From Psychromonas sp. SP041 (GTDB lineage Bacteria; Pseudomonadota; Gammaproteobacteria; Enterobacterales; Psychromonadaceae): 64,000 nt of DNA. Below the pieces are notes generated by a model. It did no database searches, was not told the DNA's origin, and saw only the letters and a program-made list of their open reading frames with translations. The translations under genes and the position numbers were made by a program. Location of the stretch: the NCBI RefSeq assembly GCF_000470315.2, contig NZ_CBRF02000015.1, positions 1 through 64,000 on the forward strand. Direction: 5' to 3'. This document shows positions 57,273 to 64,000 of this stretch, piece after piece. Numbering within the stretch: the stretch's first letter is position 1; the number at the start of each line of letters is the position of its first letter.

Positions 57273-57316
57273 CTGCGCCTCAACGGAGTTGCATATTATG
57301 TAACGTTGATTTTGCT

Positions 57317-57393
57317 GGAGTGGTAGTTCAGTTGGTTAGAATACCGGCCTGTCACGCCGGGGGTCGCGGGTTCGAGTCCCGTCCACTCCGCCA
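57317..57393 (+). tRNA. tRNA-Asp (GTC), copy 1
   Basis: 77 bases including encoded CCA. Acceptor stem GGAGTGG / CCACTCC, anticodon loop CTGTCAC with anticodon GTC, T-loop GTTCGAG. Identical to the four copies that follow. Its leader GATTTTGCT has an exact complement at 57530-57538, beyond the tandem array that follows the gene. Confidence 0.97.
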
Positions 57394-57400
57394 ACAATTT

Positions 57401-57512
57401 TTTTATAAATTTAGTTTTATAAATTTAGTTTTATAAATTTAGTTTTATAAATTTAGTTTTATAAATTTAGTTTTATAAATTTAGTTTTATAAATTTAGTT
57501 TTATAAATTTAG
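57401..57512. repeat. 14-bp tandem array, eight perfect copies
   Basis: The unit TTTTATAAATTTAG is repeated eight times without a mismatch. It lies in the transcribed spacer between tRNA-Asp copies 1 and 2. Confidence 0.97.
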
Positions 57513-57564
57513 AGTTGGCAATACTATCTAGCAAAATCTAAAGTTGAACTGATGATTATCACGT

Positions 57565-57641
57565 GGAGTGGTAGTTCAGTTGGTTAGAATACCGGCCTGT
57601 CACGCCGGGGGTCGCGGGTTCGAGTCCCGTCCACTCCGCCA
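57565..57641 (+). tRNA. tRNA-Asp (GTC), copy 2
   Basis: 77 bases with encoded CCA, identical to copy 1. A short hairpin (CATTTGC / GCAAATG, 57645-57660) follows directly. Leader-trailer pairing is weak in this copy. Confidence 0.97.
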
Positions 57642-57700
57642 ACTCATTTGCTTGCAAATGTAATAGATAATTATCAAAGCTTGAACTGTAATACTCCAGT

Positions 57701-57777
57701 GGAGTGGTAGTTCAGTTGGTTAGAATACCGGCCTGTCACGCCGGGGGTCGCGGGTTCGAGTCCCGTCCACTCCGCCA
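57701..57777 (+). tRNA. tRNA-Asp (GTC), copy 3
   Basis: 77 bases with encoded CCA, identical to copy 1. Leader TAATACT, five bases before the gene, is complementary to AGTATTA two bases after the CCA; AGCTT/AAGCT can extend the pairing. Confidence 0.97.
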
Positions 57778-57851
57778 ACAGTATTATATGAAAGCTAAAT
57801 GGTTTATTTCACCAGTATTAATTTACAAAGAAATAACTGTAACACACTCGT

Positions 57852-57928
57852 GGAGTGGTAGTTCAGTTGGTTAGAATACCGGCCTGTCACGCCGGGGGTC
57901 GCGGGTTCGAGTCCCGTCCACTCCGCCA
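57852..57928 (+). tRNA. tRNA-Asp (GTC), copy 4
   Basis: 77 bases with encoded CCA, identical to copy 1. Leader TAACACACT and trailer AGTGTGTTA are complementary over 9 bases, with ATAAC/GTTAT further out. Confidence 0.97.
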
Positions 57929-57992
57929 ACAGTGTGTTAAATCGTTATCACTGCGATATAAAATAAAGTGGTAAAACTGTTATACACTCGGA

Positions 57993-58069
57993 GGAGTGGT
58001 AGTTCAGTTGGTTAGAATACCGGCCTGTCACGCCGGGGGTCGCGGGTTCGAGTCCCGTCCACTCCGCCA
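57993..58069 (+). tRNA. tRNA-Asp (GTC), copy 5
   Basis: 77 bases with encoded CCA, identical to copy 1. Leader TTATACACT and trailer AGTGTATAA are complementary over 9 bases, then one mismatch and AACT/AGTT. No clear intrinsic terminator follows. Confidence 0.97.
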
Positions 58070-58163
58070 ACAGTGTATAAAAGTTATTATTATCTTATCT
58101 AAATTCTTTAGTTCAATACTTCAATATTAAATTAGTACAAAAATACTCATCTAATTCTTATAC

Positions 58164-58254
58164 CTCTATATTCTCTATATTCTCTATATTCTCTATATTC
58201 TCTATATTCTCTATATTCTCTATATTCTCTATATTCTCTATATTCTCTATATTT
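58164..58254. repeat. 9-bp tandem array (TATTCTCTA)
   Basis: Nine perfect units of TATTCTCTA (58169-58249) with partial units at both ends. Non-coding, just downstream of the tRNA array. Confidence 0.95.
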
Positions 58255-58331
58255 TAAAATAACGAACAGCACCTAACAGCATTTAGTTGTTTAATTAAAT
58301 AAATCTAAAAATCGACTATAAATTGCTAATA

Positions 58332-58492
58332 ATACCAATGGAATTAAATAAGTGATCAGAGATTGCGCAGGAAAAATTAACACTAATAAGGCGTGAGTTG
58401 TAGGAGATAGTTGTTCTCACTTAAAAACTCACAACGCAGTTAGGGGTTATTTTAACCAGCAAGAATGATCACCTTATTAATTCTTTTGGTAT
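58332..58492. mobile_element. 161-bp MITE-like inverted-repeat element
   Basis: The ends are imperfect inverted repeats of about 27 bases. The left begins ATACCAATGGAATTAA and reaches TGATCA at 58353-58358. The right begins TGATCA at 58466 and ends TTTTGGTAT at 58492. There is no coding capacity. A decayed relative is at 113-198 and a lone end at 210-236, so this is a dispersed family. No target-site duplication is obvious (AAT before, AAG after). The mobilising transposase is unknown. Confidence 0.75.
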
Positions 58493-58528
58493 AAGCACTC
58501 CATAAGTTTTTATTAAATTTTTTATAAT

Positions 58529-58547
58529 AAAAAGCGCCGAAGCGCTT
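58529..58547 (-). terminator. rho-independent terminator of pilU
   Basis: Minus strand: AAGCGC-TTCG-GCGCTT followed by a T-rich run (TTTATTAT). The UUCG tetraloop and G/C stem are very stable. The same stem-loop type follows the symporter gene at 62309. Confidence 0.85.
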
Positions 58548-58575
58548 ATTTTTTAGATAAATAATTAATAATAGG

Positions 58576-59739
58576 TTATGAAAAAGTGAGATCGTTTATA
58601 TCAGGCATACTGGGACGATCTTCTTCAAGGCTTAGATTACTGACTGGTTTTGTATTATCTTCTTCTGCTTCTTCGGCATTGCTTTTATCTAACTTAAATT
58701 TAAGTGCTAAGTTAGTTGGGGAGTCAGAGTTTTTAATCGCCTCTTCTTTACTGATCAAACCTTCATTCGTTAATTCAAATAACGCACCATCAAAAGTTTG
58801 CATACCTAACTCTTTAGATTTTTCCATTATCTCTTTTAGCTTTTCAAATTGACCTCGTTTGATCATATCTCGAATAGTTAACGTTCCCATCATTACTTCA
58901 ATGGCAGCACACCTTTTACCATCAATAGTTGGCACCAAACGTTGTGAAACAAAAGATCTAAGGTTGTTACCTAAATCAATTAATAATTGTAAACGTCGCT
59001 CTTCAGGAAAAAAGTTAATGATACGGTCGATGGCTTGGTTTGCATTATTAGCATGTAATGTAGACAGCACTAGATGCCCTGTTTCAGAGAAAGCTAAAGC
59101 ATGTTCCATTGTTTCTTTATCACGTATCTCACCGATTAAAATAACATCAGGCGCCTGGCGTAAAGTATTCTTTAAGGCAGCATGAAAGCTACGCGTATCA
59201 ACACCTACTTCCCTTTGATTAATAATACTTTTTTTATGTTTATGTACAAACTCAACGGGATCTTCAATAGTAATAATATGGCCTGAAGAATTGCTATTAC
59301 GATAATCTATTAATGCAGCCAATGATGTTGATTTACCCGATCCCGTCGCACCAACAAACAAAACTAACCCGTTTTTAGACATGATCACTTCTTTTAATAC
59401 TTCAGGTAACCTCAAATCTTCAAACTTTGGAATGTCAATTTTTATGTTACGTACAACGATCGAGATATCATTTCGTTGTTTGAATATGTTAACGCGAAAA
59501 CGTCCGATGCTTGCCAATGAAATAGCAAGATTCATCTCTAATGTGTGGGCAAACTCTTCTTTTTGTTCCTCATCCATTATTTCGTTAGCAATTTTACCAA
59601 CTTCACCTGGCTTAAAACAAACATCACTTAAAGGCATAAGTGAGCCTTGAAATTTTGCAGAAGGTGGAGCACCAGTCGCTAAATAAAGATCTGACCCATC
59701 TTTACTCGCTAACTCATTTAACATTGTTTCAAATTCCAT
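58576..59739 (-). CDS. pilU: type IV pilus retraction ATPase PilU
   Basis: A 387-residue PilT-family hexameric ATPase. The N-terminal PAS-like domain starts GSDLYLATGAPPSAKFQG near 14. The ATPase core has Walker A GATGSGKST near 133, the Asp box ITIEDPVEFVHKHKKS, Walker B VILIGEIRDKETME near 206 and the His box HLVLSTLHANNA. The GAPPSAKFQG segment and the acidic C-terminal tail (NAEEAEEDN) point to PilU rather than PilT. No pilT gene is adjacent in the window. A pilin gene occurs at 3.2 kb. A strong terminator follows. Confidence 0.9.
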   Translation of the reverse strand: MEFETMLNELASKDGSDLYLATGAPPSAKFQGSLMPLSDVCFKPGEVGKIANEIMDEEQKEEFAHTLEMNLAISLASIGRFRVNIFKQRNDISIVVRNIKIDIPKFEDLRLPEVLKEVIMSKNGLVLFVGATGSGKSTSLAALIDYRNSNSSGHIITIEDPVEFVHKHKKSIINQREVGVDTRSFHAALKNTLRQAPDVILIGEIRDKETMEHALAFSETGHLVLSTLHANNANQAIDRIINFFPEERRLQLLIDLGNNLRSFVSQRLVPTIDGKRCAAIEVMMGTLTIRDMIKRGQFEKLKEIMEKSKELGMQTFDGALFELTNEGLISKEEAIKNSDSPTNLALKFKLDKSNAEEAEEDNTKPVSNLSLEEDRPSMPDINDLTFS

Positions 59740-60294
59740 AACTTATATATCCATCTAAAATCTATATATGCTGTATTGCTATATGATTTTTTATTTTATT
59801 AATAATTTAATTGCTATTGCTTTAATCCTAGCACGTAACTTGATTTTATATTTTTTCTGCATAACAGCCTAGTCAATCTACTACTAATTACATACAAATG
59901 AATTTAAAATCAAAAATAATGCATAAAAAATCATTTTAAATTGTTTTTAATCAACCCACAAAAAAGTTGAATTATTTACTCATTCACGTAATAAAAAATT
60001 ATGGGGAAACAACCTTTGTTCACAAAAACAATATTATAGATAACTAATGTGATGAGATGCTCACTTTTTATTCAGTAAAACATGATCTAGCTCTTTGTCT
60101 CTCCGTAGCAAAGTAAATAAATTAACATAGTATTAACAACACATTTACTTAGAAGATAAATAACTTTCTCAGTAAAACTAATAAGTGATTAAAAGTGAAT
60201 GCTTATTTTTTGTTTAATTGATGGTTAATTTAAATACAAAATAACGTAATTAGCTTTAATTTCTTTCTCATTAGTAAGATTAAGGAGAGTGGCA
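59740..60294. other. intergenic between divergent pilU and the symporter operon
   Basis: 555 AT-rich bases with no gene seen. The upstream control region of the symporter is expected here. A dyad TGTGATGAGATGCTCAC (60048-60064) resembles a CRP site but has 8 instead of 6 bases between the half-sites. Confidence 0.5.
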
Positions 60295-60558
60295 GTGAGC
60301 TTTGAAGATTCAGATAAAGCAAAGGGATATTGGAACGAAAACCTCAAACTGGTAATAAAATTATTGGTTATTTGGGCTTTTGTTTCATTTGGGTGCGGCA
60401 TATTACTCGTTGATATATTGAATGAATTCAGTTTTATGGGATTTAAATTAGGATTTTGGTTCGCTCAACAAGGTTCCATTTACGTCTTTTTAATATTGAT
60501 TTTTGTCTATGTAAAAAAATCAAATACCCTCGACAAAAAATATGGTGTTGACGAATAA
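60295..60558 (+). CDS. small membrane subunit of a Na+/solute symporter (DUF4212)
   Basis: An 87-residue protein with two membrane helices (about 20-43 and 55-75: LVIKLLVIWAFVSFGCGILL and GSIYVFLILIFVYV) in the DUF4212 family, which always precedes a VC_2705-type symporter. Seen are WNENLKLVIKLL and FKLGFWFAQQGSIYVF, the family hallmarks. Start is GTG at 60295, 7 bases after AAGGAG; a GTG at 60289 is too close to that site. It precedes the transporter by 15 bases and probably is needed for its function or stability. Confidence 0.88.
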   Translation: MSFEDSDKAKGYWNENLKLVIKLLVIWAFVSFGCGILLVDILNEFSFMGFKLGFWFAQQGSIYVFLILIFVYVKKSNTLDKKYGVDE

Positions 60559-60573
60559 CAAGGAGTAATAAAA

Positions 60574-62292
60574 ATGGATGTTCAAACATTAACCTATTTG
60601 GTAGTTGGGGTTACATTTGCTGTTTATATCGGCATTGCAATTAAGACACGAGCGGGTTCAACAAAAGAGTTTTATGTAGCAGGCGGTGGTGTTCCACCTA
60701 TTTTAAATGGTATGGCAACCGCGGCGGATTGGATGTCAGCGGCTTCATTTATATCACTTGCGGGGATTGTTTCTTTCGTTGGGTATGATGGTAGCGTATA
60801 CATTATGGGGTGGACTGGCGGCTATGTACTGCTTGCACTCTTGATGGTTCCTTATCTTCGTAAATTTGGTAAGTTTACCGTGCCAGATTTTATTGGTGAT
60901 CGTTACTATTCACAATCAGCACGTACTGTTGCAGTTATCTGTGCCATCTTCATCAGCTTTACCTATATTGCAGGTCAAATGCGTGGTGTAGGTGTTGTAT
61001 TCTCTCGCTTCCTTGAAGTAGAAGTAGATACCGGCGTTTATATCGGTATGTGTGTCGTATTTTTCTATGCTGTTTTAGGTGGCATGAAAGGGATTACTTA
61101 TACTCAGGTAGCGCAATACTGTGTCATGATTTTTGCTTTCATGGTACCTGCTGTTTTTCTTTCAATCATGATGACAGGTCATATCTTCCCTCAATTAGGG
61201 TTCGGTGCAGAATTACTGGATGCAACGGGTAATAGTTCAAGTGTTTATTTACTTGATAAATTGGATGGTCTTTCTACGGAATTAGGGTTTGCTCAGTATA
61301 CTGAAGGCTCTAAAGACATGATTGATGTACTGTTTATTACAGGTGCATTAATGTTTGGTACGGCCGGTTTACCACATGTAATCGTTCGTTTCTTTACAGT
61401 ACCAAGAGTAAGAGATGCACGTAGTTCTGCTGGTTGGACATTATTATTTATCGCGATTATGTACACCACTATTCCTGCATTAGCTTCTTTTTCACGTGTA
61501 AACATGATTCAGTCAATCAACGGTCCAGAAAGCCAAGGTGTACCACATGCCGAAGCGCCACTATGGATTGAAAACTGGGAAAAAACAGGCTTAATCAAAT
61601 GGGACGATAAGAATAGCGACGGTAAGATGTTCTACTCAAATGATGAAAGAAATGAGATGAATGTTGACCGTGACATTATCGTATTGGCAACACCAGAGAT
61701 GGCAAACTTACCAGCATGGGTTATTGCGTTAATGGCTGCCGGTGGTCTAGCAGCCGCGTTATCAACATCCGCAGGTCTACTATTAGTTATTTCAACGTCT
61801 GTTTCTCATGATTTATTGAAAAAGAACTTAATGCCCAATATCTCTGATAATAAGGAGTTAATGTATGCGCGTATGGCATCAGGTGCCGGTATTATTATGG
61901 CAGGTTACTTTGGTATTAACCCACCAGGATTTGTAGCCGCCGTCGTGGCCATCGCCTTTGGTCTTGCCGCCTCCTCTTTATTCCCAGCTATTACGATGGG
62001 TATCTTTTCAACGAAAATGAATAAAGAAGGCGCTATCGCTGGCATGCTAGCAGGTTTATCATTTACGACTATTTACATTGTTTACTTTAAATTTGTAAAC
62101 CCTGCTGCAAATGTATCTGAGAACTGGTTATTTGGTGTATCGCCAGAAGGCATAGGTATGTTAGGTATGGTGATTAACTTTGCAGTCGCTATTCTAGTCT
62201 GCAGAATAACAGCACCAACACCGCAAGCCGTGGTTGATATGGTCGAATCAATTCGTTTCCCTAAAGGAGCAGGTGAAGCACAAGATCATTAA
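60574..62292 (+). CDS. sodium:solute symporter, VC_2705 subfamily (acetate/monocarboxylate type)
   Basis: A 572-residue SSS-family transporter with about 13 helices. FYVAGGGVPPILNGMATAAD followed by WMSAASFISLAG is the core motif, and GLPHVIVRFFTVPRVRDARSS and GGLAAALSTSAGLLLVISTS near 390 are typical of ActP-like carriers. A loop of about 50 residues near 315-365 (ESQGVPHAEAPLWIENWEKT) marks the VC_2705 subfamily. The substrate is probably acetate or another small carboxylate; this is inferred from family and from the CBS/DUF294 neighbour. A strong terminator follows. Confidence 0.9.
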   Translation: MDVQTLTYLVVGVTFAVYIGIAIKTRAGSTKEFYVAGGGVPPILNGMATAADWMSAASFISLAGIVSFVGYDGSVYIMGWTGGYVLLALLMVPYLRKFGKFTVPDFIGDRYYSQSARTVAVICAIFISFTYIAGQMRGVGVVFSRFLEVEVDTGVYIGMCVVFFYAVLGGMKGITYTQVAQYCVMIFAFMVPAVFLSIMMTGHIFPQLGFGAELLDATGNSSSVYLLDKLDGLSTELGFAQYTEGSKDMIDVLFITGALMFGTAGLPHVIVRFFTVPRVRDARSSAGWTLLFIAIMYTTIPALASFSRVNMIQSINGPESQGVPHAEAPLWIENWEKTGLIKWDDKNSDGKMFYSNDERNEMNVDRDIIVLATPEMANLPAWVIALMAAGGLAAALSTSAGLLLVISTSVSHDLLKKNLMPNISDNKELMYARMASGAGIIMAGYFGINPPGFVAAVVAIAFGLAASSLFPAITMGIFSTKMNKEGAIAGMLAGLSFTTIYIVYFKFVNPAANVSENWLFGVSPEGIGMLGMVINFAVAILVCRITAPTPQAVVDMVESIRFPKGAGEAQDH

Positions 62293-62308
62293 AATTGATT
62301 GAATGTTA

Positions 62309-62332
62309 AAAGCGCTTCGGCGCTTTTTTTTT
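62309..62332 (+). terminator. rho-independent terminator of the symporter operon
   Basis: AAAGCGC-TTCG-GCGCTTT stem-loop followed by a run of T, starting 16 bases after the stop codon. Confidence 0.95.
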
Positions 62333-62528
62333 CATTAATTTTTATAATGATATTTTTATAGGAGCCCCTTTATAAAAGAAAATAAACGGAGCAACTATTA
62401 GCTAAATGACCATTTATAAAGTGACTTTTACCATGCCCTATTAAAGAGATACGGTTTCATCAAACATCTTTTTATTAAGTACTGTTATGAGTTAACTATC
62501 AGCCCACATAATAGGTAATTAGGTACAT

Positions 62529-64000
62529 ATGGATAATAGTGAATTACAGCCCATTTTTGATTTCATGCGCAGGTTAGCGCCTTTTGATTCATTGCAAGAA
62601 CAAACACTTAAGCAATGTTGTAAGGTATTGACCATTGCCTATTACAGTCAACAGCAGAAATTAGTACATGTTGATAGTAATGACCCACAACTTTACATTG
62701 TTCGTAGTGGTGCTTTTGAAGTTAGTACGCAAGAAGGTGAATTAATTGATCGAATAGGCGAAGGTCAATACTTTGGATTTAGTGGCATGCTTTCGGGTGA
62801 GAAAGTCGTTAATCAAGTCCATATATTAGAAGATGGTTTGGTTTATCATTTGCCCGCCGTTATGTTCGACCAATTACGAGCCAATTGTCATTCTTTTGAT
62901 CGCTTCTTTAATCAAGCTTTTGCCAAACGTCTACGTAATCAAGGCTCACTTAAACATAATCATATTAGCACTGCACGTATTACTAATATTATGTCACGAG
63001 AACTCACTACTATTACTCGTGATGCAACTATCCATCAAGCAGCATTATTAATGTCAGAGAAGCGTCTTTCATCACTGATTGTCGTCAATGAAGACAAACT
63101 ATGCGGTATTTTAACCGATCGAGACTTACGTAACCGTGTATTAGCGAAGGGTCTGACAGGTGCTTTATTAGTCGAGCAAGCAATGACTGAACACCCAACG
63201 ACGATTAAGCCTGAGGCGTTGATTTTTGAAGCCATGCTAAAAATGAGTGAAAAAAATATTCATCATTTACCCGTCGTAAAAGGGAATAAACCTATTGCTA
63301 TTATTACGAGTACTGATTTAATCCGCAGTCAAAGTTCTCAACCTTTATTGTTAATTGGCCAAATAGATCGCCAAAATAATTTAGAGTCGTTAATTCAAGT
63401 CAGTCAAAAAATACCCGATCTATTATTTAACCTGATTAGCAGTGATGCTAAAGCAATGGAGATAGGTCGAGTGCTCACCTCTGTGACAGATTCATTAACA
63501 CGTCGCTTAATTGCATTAAGACAAGAACAGTTAGGACCCGCACCAATGACATTCTGTTGGCTTGCTTTTGGTTCTCAAGGTCGTCAAGATCAAATGGCAG
63601 GATCAGATCAAGACAATGCATTAATACTAGAAAGAGAAGCGACTAAAGTAGAAAAAGACTATTTCAAACAATTGTCAGAATATGTTTGTAGTGCCCTGAA
63701 TGAATGTGGCTTTCCATTTTGCCCTGGTAATATCATGGCACAAAACCCAAAGTGGCAATTAACATTACAACAATGGTTACAAGCATTTTCTAAATGGATT
63801 AAAACACCCGACCCCAGTGCCTTATTAAATGCCACAATCTTCTTTGATATGAGACCTGTATTTGGTGATCTCAGTTTATTTAAGCAATTACAAACCACTG
63901 TATTAAAGAATACAAAAAACAACGATATATTCATTGCTGCGCTTAGCCAAAATGCATTGCAATCAACCCCACCACTTGGTTTCTTCCGTAGTTTTGTACT
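62529..64000 (+). CDS. cyclic-nucleotide-binding/CBS/DUF294 nucleotidyltransferase-like protein (3' end outside window)
   Basis: An open frame from ATG at 62529 (AGGTA just upstream) runs past the window end, 490 codons so far. Three parts are visible. A cNMP-binding-like domain is at about 15-130 (LYIVRSGAFEVSTQEGELID). A CBS pair is at about 150-270 (IMSRELTTITRDATIHQAAL; VEQAMTEHPTTIKPEALIFE). The DUF294 putative nucleotidyltransferase domain has LAFGSQGRQDQMAGSDQDNA near 345, where G-S and D-x-D match the polymerase-beta-type active site. It resembles proteins next to VC_2705 symporters and may regulate that transporter or acetate use. Function unproven. Confidence 0.88.
   Translation, partial: MDNSELQPIFDFMRRLAPFDSLQEQTLKQCCKVLTIAYYSQQQKLVHVDSNDPQLYIVRSGAFEVSTQEGELIDRIGEGQYFGFSGMLSGEKVVNQVHILEDGLVYHLPAVMFDQLRANCHSFDRFFNQAFAKRLRNQGSLKHNHISTARITNIMSRELTTITRDATIHQAALLMSEKRLSSLIVVNEDKLCGILTDRDLRNRVLAKGLTGALLVEQAMTEHPTTIKPEALIFEAMLKMSEKNIHHLPVVKGNKPIAIITSTDLIRSQSSQPLLLIGQIDRQNNLESLIQVSQKIPDLLFNLISSDAKAMEIGRVLTSVTDSLTRRLIALRQEQLGPAPMTFCWLAFGSQGRQDQMAGSDQDNALILEREATKVEKDYFKQLSEYVCSALNECGFPFCPGNIMAQNPKWQLTLQQWLQAFSKWIKTPDPSALLNATIFFDMRPVFGDLSLFKQLQTTVLKNTKNNDIFIAALSQNALQSTPPLGFFRSFV

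Noticed and set aside
57401-58254. Regular repeats that could be taken for a CRISPR array
   Set aside because: The 14-bp and 9-bp units are directly adjacent with no spacers, and the longer repeats are tRNA genes. No cas genes are present.
60048-60064. CRP-like dyad TGTGA...TCAC upstream of the symporter operon
   Set aside because: The half-sites are separated by two bases too many for CRP; kept only as a remark on the intergenic region.

Overview
The window reads as chromosome of a marine, cold-water-type gammaproteobacterium, most likely Psychromonas or a close relative. This rests on low GC, on protein sequences close to Vibrio/Shewanella/E. coli orthologues, and on synteny blocks: mdh near argR, raiA facing tyrA-aroF, gloB-methyltransferase-rnhA-dnaQ, and a VC_2705-type symporter with its small subunit and a CBS/DUF294 regulator. 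The genus is an inference; no rRNA is present.

Layout: 0-15 kb is housekeeping: mdh, an amino-acid binding protein, argR, a type IV pilin, slt, the yejABEF peptide transporter (reading yejA to yejF on the minus strand), raiA with a strong CRP-type promoter, and tyrA-aroF. From 14.7 to 49.2 kb lies a large exopolysaccharide (EPS) locus of the exosortase A / PEP-CTERM type. Its fixed parts are a CelD-like acyltransferase, a heparinase II/III-like protein and exosortase A fused to EpsI (14.7-19.4 kb), and the regulatory and export set prsK, wza-type exporter, chain-length protein, tyrosine-kinase-like ATPase, outer-membrane barrel, prsR and prsT (49.2-38.8 kb, minus strand). Between them are polymer-specific genes: deacetylases, five GT4-type glycosyltransferases (one fused to a methyltransferase), WecG-type transferase, pyruvyl transferase, O-acetylase, sulfotransferase, Wzx flippase, Wzy-like polymerase/ligase and a secreted beta-helix protein. 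A 43-codon stump of another glycosyltransferase just beyond exosortase A marks a probable replacement breakpoint. The 19.7-31.6 kb part looks more AT-rich by eye and mixes strands, as expected of a swapped cassette.

49.7-57.2 kb holds a soluble double-PAS chemoreceptor, mltD, gloB, a methyltransferase, rnhA, dnaQ and a TIGR03503-type membrane protein. 57.2-58.1 kb is a tandem array of five identical tRNA-Asp(GTC) genes behind a near-consensus promoter; several copies have leaders and trailers complementary to each other, with different sequences from copy to copy. This is followed by tandem repeats and a 161-bp inverted-repeat element, a decayed relative of which lies at the left edge of the window. 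58.6-64 kb holds pilU, the Na+/solute symporter pair and a cyclic-nucleotide/CBS/DUF294 protein cut by the window end.

Working together: PrsK and PrsR are expected to control EPS and PEP-CTERM genes through sigma-54; the Wza/Wzz/kinase/barrel set exports a polymer built by the central transferases and decorated by pyruvate, acetyl, sulfate and deacetylation. No PEP-CTERM substrate protein and no initiating phosphoglycosyl transferase are visible here, so both must be encoded elsewhere.
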